From Sphingomonas sp. BK235 (GTDB lineage Bacteria > Pseudomonadota > Alphaproteobacteria > Sphingomonadales > Sphingomonadaceae): DNA of 64,000 nucleotides. Below the pieces are notes generated by a model. That model saw nothing but the letters and a program-made list of their open reading frames with translations. It was not told the origin of the DNA and searched no databases. The stretch lies in the NCBI RefSeq assembly GCF_004345855.1, contig NZ_SLXN01000001.1, forward strand, positions 186,001 to 250,000, given 5' to 3'. This document shows, piece after piece, positions 59,773-64,000 of the stretch. Position 1 is the first letter of the stretch. Every line of letters starts with the position of its first letter. A program made the position numbers and the translations under genes.

Positions 59773-61677
59773 TCACGCTCCCCCGAACGCCCCGATCTCT
59801 GCCACCGTCAGACGAGACACCGGCAGCGCCACAGCGTCGAACGCCACGCGCAGGTAGCGTGCACGGCGCGGCGTGAACGTCACCCGCTGCGTCGACAACG
59901 CGTAGGCGATGTTGCCGAACTCGCCCTCGGCCGCGGGCTGCCAGCTCGTGCCGTCCGCGCTGGTCTCGCAGCGATAGCCGCGCGGCGGCGCGGTGTCCTT
60001 CGCCACGGTGCGCGACGGCGTCAGGCTGAAGCCGGTCAGCGTCACCGCCGCGGCGAGATCGATCGTCACGCTCGCGGGCGCGGCGGCGGTGGGGGCGGGG
60101 ACGGTCCAGCGCGTCGCCGCGTCGCCGTCGATCAGCGCCTCGGCACCGGCGCCGCTCGCCGCGACAATGCGCCAGTTGTCCTTGGCGAGCACATTCGGGT
60201 CGGACGAGCGCACCGGCGCCACCGCGACCGGCGCGACCTGGCGGAACAGCGCGATCTCGCTGATCGCGGGGCAGGCGGGCGCCTCGATCACGCGCAGCCG
60301 CAGCCGCCGTGCCTCGCTCGGCCGCGGCAGGCGGATGATCCGCTGCGCGCCGATCCCTTCGTGCTCCGCGACCGTCCGCCACGCGCCGCCTTCCTCCAGG
60401 TCGACCGCGAAGCGGGTGACGCGCACGCCGAGCGGGAGATGCTCGCGCAGCCGGATCACGTCGAAGGCGCGGCCCGGCGGCAGGTCGAGCGTCAGCGTCG
60501 GAGTAGTGATCGCGTCGGGCGTCGACCAATAAGTGTCGCGCTGCCCGTCGAGCACGCGCGCCGCGGCGAAGGCCGGTCCCCGCTCGGCGCTGGCGCGCGC
60601 GACCGCGCCGCGCGCGAGATCGGTCGCATAGGTCGCCGCCTGCGCGTCGCCGAAGCTCTTGAGCACCGCGACGTCATGGTCGTGGAGCCGGCCGCGGCGG
60701 TCGGGCGGCAGGTTGAGGTTGAGGTTGGTGCCGCGCCCGACCGATTCGTCGTACAGCCGCAGCAGCCGCGCCGGGTCCTTGACCTTGGCGTCCTCGTCGG
60801 CGTGGTAGAACCAGCCCGGGCGGATCGAGACGTCGGTCTCGGCCGGCCACCACAGAGGCGCGCCGCGCACGCCCGAATTGCCCTCGCTCTGCACATAGGG
60901 GTGGTTGGGCATGGTCGGCCAGCACGGGTCGCCCGCGACCCCGTCCTCGTTGCCGACCCAGCGCACGTCGGCGCCGAGCGGGTCGAAGGTGCAGGCCATC
61001 GGCTGATGCTGGTGGACCAGCGCCACGATCGACGGCCAGTTATAGTATTTCGGCGCGTCGATCTTCCGCGCCTCGCGCGCGCCGCCATAATAGCCGTCGC
61101 CGCCGTTGGCGCCGTCGAACCAGAATTCGAACAGCTCGCCGTAGTTGGTGCAGAGCTCGACCACCTGCTTGCGGAAATAGTCGATATAACCGGGACGCCC
61201 ATATTCAGGGTGGTTGCGGTCCCACGGCGAGAGATAGAGGCCGAAGGCCAGCCCGGCGCGCCGCGTCGCCTGTTCCATCTCGCGGACGATGTCGCCCTTG
61301 CCCTGTTTGTACGGGCTGTTGCGGATGCAATGCTCGGTCAGCCGGGTCGGCCACAGGCAGAAGCCGTCATGGTGCTTGGCGGTGAGAATGATGCCGCGCA
61401 TGCCGCCCGCCTTGGCCGCGGCGACGATCTGGTCGGCGGAGAAGTCGCTGGGGTCGAAGAGCTTCGGGCTCTCGTCGCCATAGCCCCATTCGCGATCGGT
61501 GAAGGTGTTGATCGAGAAATGGACGAAGGCGTATTGCTCGCGCGCGTGCCAGGCGAGCTGACGCTTGGACGGCGTGGCGCCCCAGGGCGCGGGCGCGCCG
61601 GTACGCTGCGCGGCGGCGGGCAGCGCGGCGGTAGCGGCACCGGCGGCGAGCAGCGCGCGGCGGGTGAGGTCGGTCAT
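59773..61677 (-). CDS. GH29 alpha-L-fucosidase with carbohydrate-binding C-terminal domains
   Basis: A 634-residue exported enzyme. The ATG at 61677 begins a Tat-like signal (TDLTRRALLAAGAATAALPAAAQ). The catalytic barrel shows YAFVHFSINTFTDREWGYG, LTAKHHDGFCLWPT, LAFGLYLSPWDRNHP and LFEFWFDGANGGDGYYGG, whose Asp is the likely nucleophile. About residues 360-630 hold two beta-sandwich units (RGPAFAAARVLDGQRDTYWST, EALIDGDAATRWTVPAP) of the F5/8 discoidin type. The barrel motifs differ from those of the first fucosidase at 2558-4189, suggesting another subfamily and other linkages. It is followed in the same direction upstream by the GH92 gene. Confidence 0.93.
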   Translation of the reverse strand: MTDLTRRALLAAGAATAALPAAAQRTGAPAPWGATPSKRQLAWHAREQYAFVHFSINTFTDREWGYGDESPKLFDPSDFSADQIVAAAKAGGMRGIILTAKHHDGFCLWPTRLTEHCIRNSPYKQGKGDIVREMEQATRRAGLAFGLYLSPWDRNHPEYGRPGYIDYFRKQVVELCTNYGELFEFWFDGANGGDGYYGGAREARKIDAPKYYNWPSIVALVHQHQPMACTFDPLGADVRWVGNEDGVAGDPCWPTMPNHPYVQSEGNSGVRGAPLWWPAETDVSIRPGWFYHADEDAKVKDPARLLRLYDESVGRGTNLNLNLPPDRRGRLHDHDVAVLKSFGDAQAATYATDLARGAVARASAERGPAFAAARVLDGQRDTYWSTPDAITTPTLTLDLPPGRAFDVIRLREHLPLGVRVTRFAVDLEEGGAWRTVAEHEGIGAQRIIRLPRPSEARRLRLRVIEAPACPAISEIALFRQVAPVAVAPVRSSDPNVLAKDNWRIVAASGAGAEALIDGDAATRWTVPAPTAAAPASVTIDLAAAVTLTGFSLTPSRTVAKDTAPPRGYRCETSADGTSWQPAAEGEFGNIAYALSTQRVTFTPRRARYLRVAFDAVALPVSRLTVAEIGAFGGA

Positions 61678-61718
61678 GGGCGGCTCCAGTCGGGGCGCGA
61701 TAGCAGAGGATAACACCA

Positions 61719-61746
61719 CCCCGGCGAACGCCGGGGTCCAGTTGGG
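61719..61746. repeat. Single arm of the CCCCGGC repeat
   Basis: CCCCGGCGAACGCCGGGGTCC matches the arm at 30230-30257 almost entirely. No second arm is seen nearby, so this is a half-element. It lies between the GH29 start and the GH92 stop. Confidence 0.6.
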
Positions 61747-61812
61747 TAAGGTCGCGGCATCTCGCGCGCGGCCCGAGACTGAACCCGAGTGGTCGCGAGA
61801 CCTTTGAGAATC

Positions 61813-61916
61813 CTTCCGTCATCCCGGACTTGTTCCGGGATCCACCGTCCCGCGATTTTACCGCGCGTTGCTTTCGCGGAAGCGTGGATCCCGGAACAGG
61901 TCCGGGATGACGGAAG
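61813..61916. repeat. Palindromic repeat element, near-perfect copy
   Basis: Arms of 33 bases at 61813-61845 and 61884-61916 are complementary except for one position. The 38-base spacer (CGTCCCGCGATT...CGCGGAAG) is related to that of the copies at 5144 and 34284. With the half-arm at 61719 it fills most of the 283-base gap between the GH29 and GH92 genes. Confidence 0.88.
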
Positions 61917-61960
61917 TGGGGGAGCGTTCGCCGCGGCGATAGGAAGCGAGAAAGTCGCGC

Positions 61961-64000
61961 TCACCCCGGCACCCGCCCGAACGACGGCGGGCGGTCCGCC
62001 ATGGAACGGCCGAAGCCGGGCACCGGCGTCGCGCTCATCGTGAAGCGCAGCGTGCCGCCCTTCACCAGCTCGGCGTGGCTGATCCAGCTCTTCGTCCAGG
62101 GCCGCCCGTTCCACGTCACCGCGGCGACATAGGGCGTGTCGGCACGGTTGCCGGGCGCCTCGATCACCAGCCGCTTGCCGCCACCGACGCGCAGCGTCGC
62201 GCGCTCGAACAAGGGCGAGCCGAACACATAGGCCGCCTCGACCGGATCGACGGGGTAGAAGCCCAGCGCCGAGAACACGAACCAGGCGCTCATCTGCCCG
62301 CAATCGTCGTTGCCGATCACACCCTTGGGCGCGTTCTGGTACATCTCGACGCACAGCCGCCGCACCATCGCCTGCGTCTTCCACGGCGCGCCGACATAGG
62401 CGTACAGATACGGCGCGTGCTGGTCGGGCTCGTTGCCGTGCGCATACTGGCCGACCAGCCCGGCGATGTCGGGCGGCGCGTTGGCGGGCAGCGTCGAGGG
62501 CGCGGTAAACAGCGCGTCCAGCTTGGCCTCGAACGCTTGGTTGCCGCCGATATGGCGGATCAGCCCATAGACGTCGTGCTGGTTGAGGAAGGTCGCCTGC
62601 CAGCCGTTGGCCTCGGTATAGTCGCGCCACCACGGCTTGGGCATGTGGCCGAGCTGGATCGGGTCATAGTCCTTCCACCAGCTGCCGTCGGCGAAGCGCG
62701 GGCGCGCGAAGCCGATGGCGGGGTCGATCACGTTGCGCCAATTGCCCGAGCGCTTCGCCAGCCGCTCGGCGTCGGCGCTCTGCCCCGCGGCGCGCGCGAG
62801 GTGCGACGACGCCCAATCGTCATAGGCATATTCCTGCGTGCGGCTGACGCTCTCGAACCAGACGTCGGCGGGGACATAGCCCTTGGCGTCGTACAGGTCG
62901 CGGCCCTTGCTGTTGTCGAGGTCGGGCGCGGCGAAGTCGAACGAGCGCTTGCGGATCGCCGGCCAGGCCGCGGCATAATCGGCCGGGATGCCCTTGGCCT
63001 GCGCCTCGGCGAGCACCGAGACGCCGTGCCAGCCCATCATCGTCCCGGTCTCGACCCCCTGGAGCGGCCAGACAAGCGGGCCATAGGGGCTCTGCTGCGT
63101 CTGGCGGACGAGGTCGCGCACCAGCGCGCCGGCCTGATCGGGCGCGACGAGCGTCAGCAGCGGGTGGAGCGCGCGATACGTGTCCCACAGCGAGTAGGTG
63201 GAGAAGGCGCGCTCGCCCGCGGGGACGCGCTGCGGCTGCCGGTCGAGGCCGATGTAGCGGCCATCGACATCGGAGAAGAGCGTCGGTGCCACCATCGCGT
63301 GGTACAGGGCCGAGGCCATGATGACGCGCTGGTCGGCGCTGCCGCCCTCGACCGCGATCGCGCCGAGCTGCTCGGCCCAGCGGCGCGCGGCGGCGCGGCG
63401 GACCGCGTCGAAGTCCCAGCCGCGCGCCTCGGCGGCGAGATTGGCGCGCGCCCCCGCGACGTCGACCGCGGAGATGCCGCAGCGCGCCAGCAGCGGCGCC
63501 CCCCCGGCCTCGTCGAAGTGGAGCACCGCTTTGACGCGCTTGCCCTGCACGCCGCTGGCGCCGGCGGGCTGCTCCTGGTCGTCGTCCCCGTAGAAGGTGA
63601 CGCGGTCGGGCCGGCGCGAGAGCTGGAGCGCGAAATGGATGCGCCGCCCCTTGGCCCAGCGATGGACGCGGCGGCTGCCGGTCAGCGTGCCCGCGGCGTC
63701 GAGCGCGAGCGAGGCCTCGTCGATCAGCGGCTTGGCGTCGCTCTTGTCGAGCACCAGGTGCGACAGGTCGACCAGCACATGCGCCGCGCCCCTGGGGAAG
63801 GTGTAGCGGTGCCAGCCGGTGCGCTCGGTCACGGTGAGCTCGGCGAGCACGCCGCTCTCGAGCTTCACCCGGTAATAGCCGGGCTCGGCGAGCTCGTCCG
63901 AGTAGCGTTGGCGATAGCCCGCGTCGGGATCGGCGAGCGGGCCGGGGGTGAGCTTCACCGGGCCGCGGGTGGGGACCAGCAGCACGTCGAGCATGTCGCC
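61961..64000 (-). CDS. GH92 alpha-mannosidase, N-terminus cut by window edge
   Basis: About 680 C-terminal residues of a glycoside hydrolase family 92 protein; the reading frame continues beyond 64000, where it should hold the signal and the first part of the N-terminal sandwich. GH92 motifs seen: FSTYSLWDTYRALHPLLTL, GVETGTMMGWHGVSV, GNEPDQHAPYLYAYVG, and GNDDCGQMSAWFVFSALGFYPVDPV, which carries the catalytic acidic residues and the calcium site. GH92 enzymes cut alpha-mannosides in N-glycans and fungal mannans, calcium-dependent and by inversion. The neighbouring GH29 gene suggests N-glycan-like substrates with fucose and mannose. Confidence 0.92.
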   Translation of the reverse strand, partial: GDMLDVLLVPTRGPVKLTPGPLADPDAGYRQRYSDELAEPGYYRVKLESGVLAELTVTERTGWHRYTFPRGAAHVLVDLSHLVLDKSDAKPLIDEASLALDAAGTLTGSRRVHRWAKGRRIHFALQLSRRPDRVTFYGDDDQEQPAGASGVQGKRVKAVLHFDEAGGAPLLARCGISAVDVAGARANLAAEARGWDFDAVRRAAARRWAEQLGAIAVEGGSADQRVIMASALYHAMVAPTLFSDVDGRYIGLDRQPQRVPAGERAFSTYSLWDTYRALHPLLTLVAPDQAGALVRDLVRQTQQSPYGPLVWPLQGVETGTMMGWHGVSVLAEAQAKGIPADYAAAWPAIRKRSFDFAAPDLDNSKGRDLYDAKGYVPADVWFESVSRTQEYAYDDWASSHLARAAGQSADAERLAKRSGNWRNVIDPAIGFARPRFADGSWWKDYDPIQLGHMPKPWWRDYTEANGWQATFLNQHDVYGLIRHIGGNQAFEAKLDALFTAPSTLPANAPPDIAGLVGQYAHGNEPDQHAPYLYAYVGAPWKTQAMVRRLCVEMYQNAPKGVIGNDDCGQMSAWFVFSALGFYPVDPVEAAYVFGSPLFERATLRVGGGKRLVIEAPGNRADTPYVAAVTWNGRPWTKSWISHAELVKGGTLRFTMSATPVPGFGRSMADRPPSFGRVPG

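Noticed and set aside
1..64000. CRISPR array, prophage, insertion sequence, tRNA or rRNA
   Set aside because: No regularly spaced repeats, no transposase or phage genes and no cloverleaf-like or rRNA segment were noticed. Weak tRNA-like sequences cannot be excluded without a dedicated scan such as tRNAscan.

Overview
The window is high-GC DNA from an alphaproteobacterium, most likely a sphingomonad (Sphingomonas or a relative). The signs are a GcrA-type cell-cycle regulator, a UrcA-family protein, a DUF6356 protein, four large TonB-dependent receptors (plus sugar-degradation loci) and dispersed palindromic repeats of the 'GTCATCCCGG' type. Genes are densely packed and many neighbours overlap by the four bases ATGA or GTGA. 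No rRNA, tRNA, CRISPR array, prophage or insertion sequence was seen.

Region by region. 1-5.0 kb (minus): an L-fucose operon with a secreted SGNH hydrolase, a GH29 fucosidase, a FucP-type symporter, a fuconolactonase-like hydrolase and an aldo-keto reductase cut by the window edge. 5.4-11.6 kb: single genes (exported double-VOC protein, DUF3429, PEBP, TonB receptor, methionine aminopeptidase, CinA-like). 11.7-24.1 kb: a coherent locus for uptake and breakdown of D-amino-acid peptides: TonB receptor, DUF1611 (DgcN-like), YkvI-like permease, two serine hydrolases, POT-like transporter, DgcA-like enolase, membrane dipeptidase and an XRE-cupin regulator. A shared 14-base motif lies upstream of its transcripts. 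24.0-28.5 kb: DUF188 protein and a three-subunit molybdenum aldehyde dehydrogenase. 28.5-41.4 kb: housekeeping and regulatory genes (ABC-2 permease, gcrA, OMP, parE, DUF1275, wHTH-TPR regulator, UrcA, alpha/beta hydrolase, tlyA, TspO, ubiK, YbjN, proC, Lrp). 41.9-50.7 kb: diguanylate cyclase, I78 inhibitor, RTX subtilase, TonB receptor. 51.5-64 kb: a carbohydrate locus with GH3 glucosidase, LacI regulator, Oar-like TonB receptor, a PF10091 (GH144-like) enzyme, a second GH29 fucosidase and a partial GH92 mannosidase.

How the genes fit together: the window is built round nutrient capture. TonB receptors bring oligomers across the outer membrane, exported hydrolases trim them, and inner-membrane symporters import the products. 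The two best-supported systems are the D-glutamate/peptide regulon and the LacI-controlled glucan locus; the fucose operon at the left edge and the fucosidase/mannosidase pair at the right edge point to use of plant or animal glycans.
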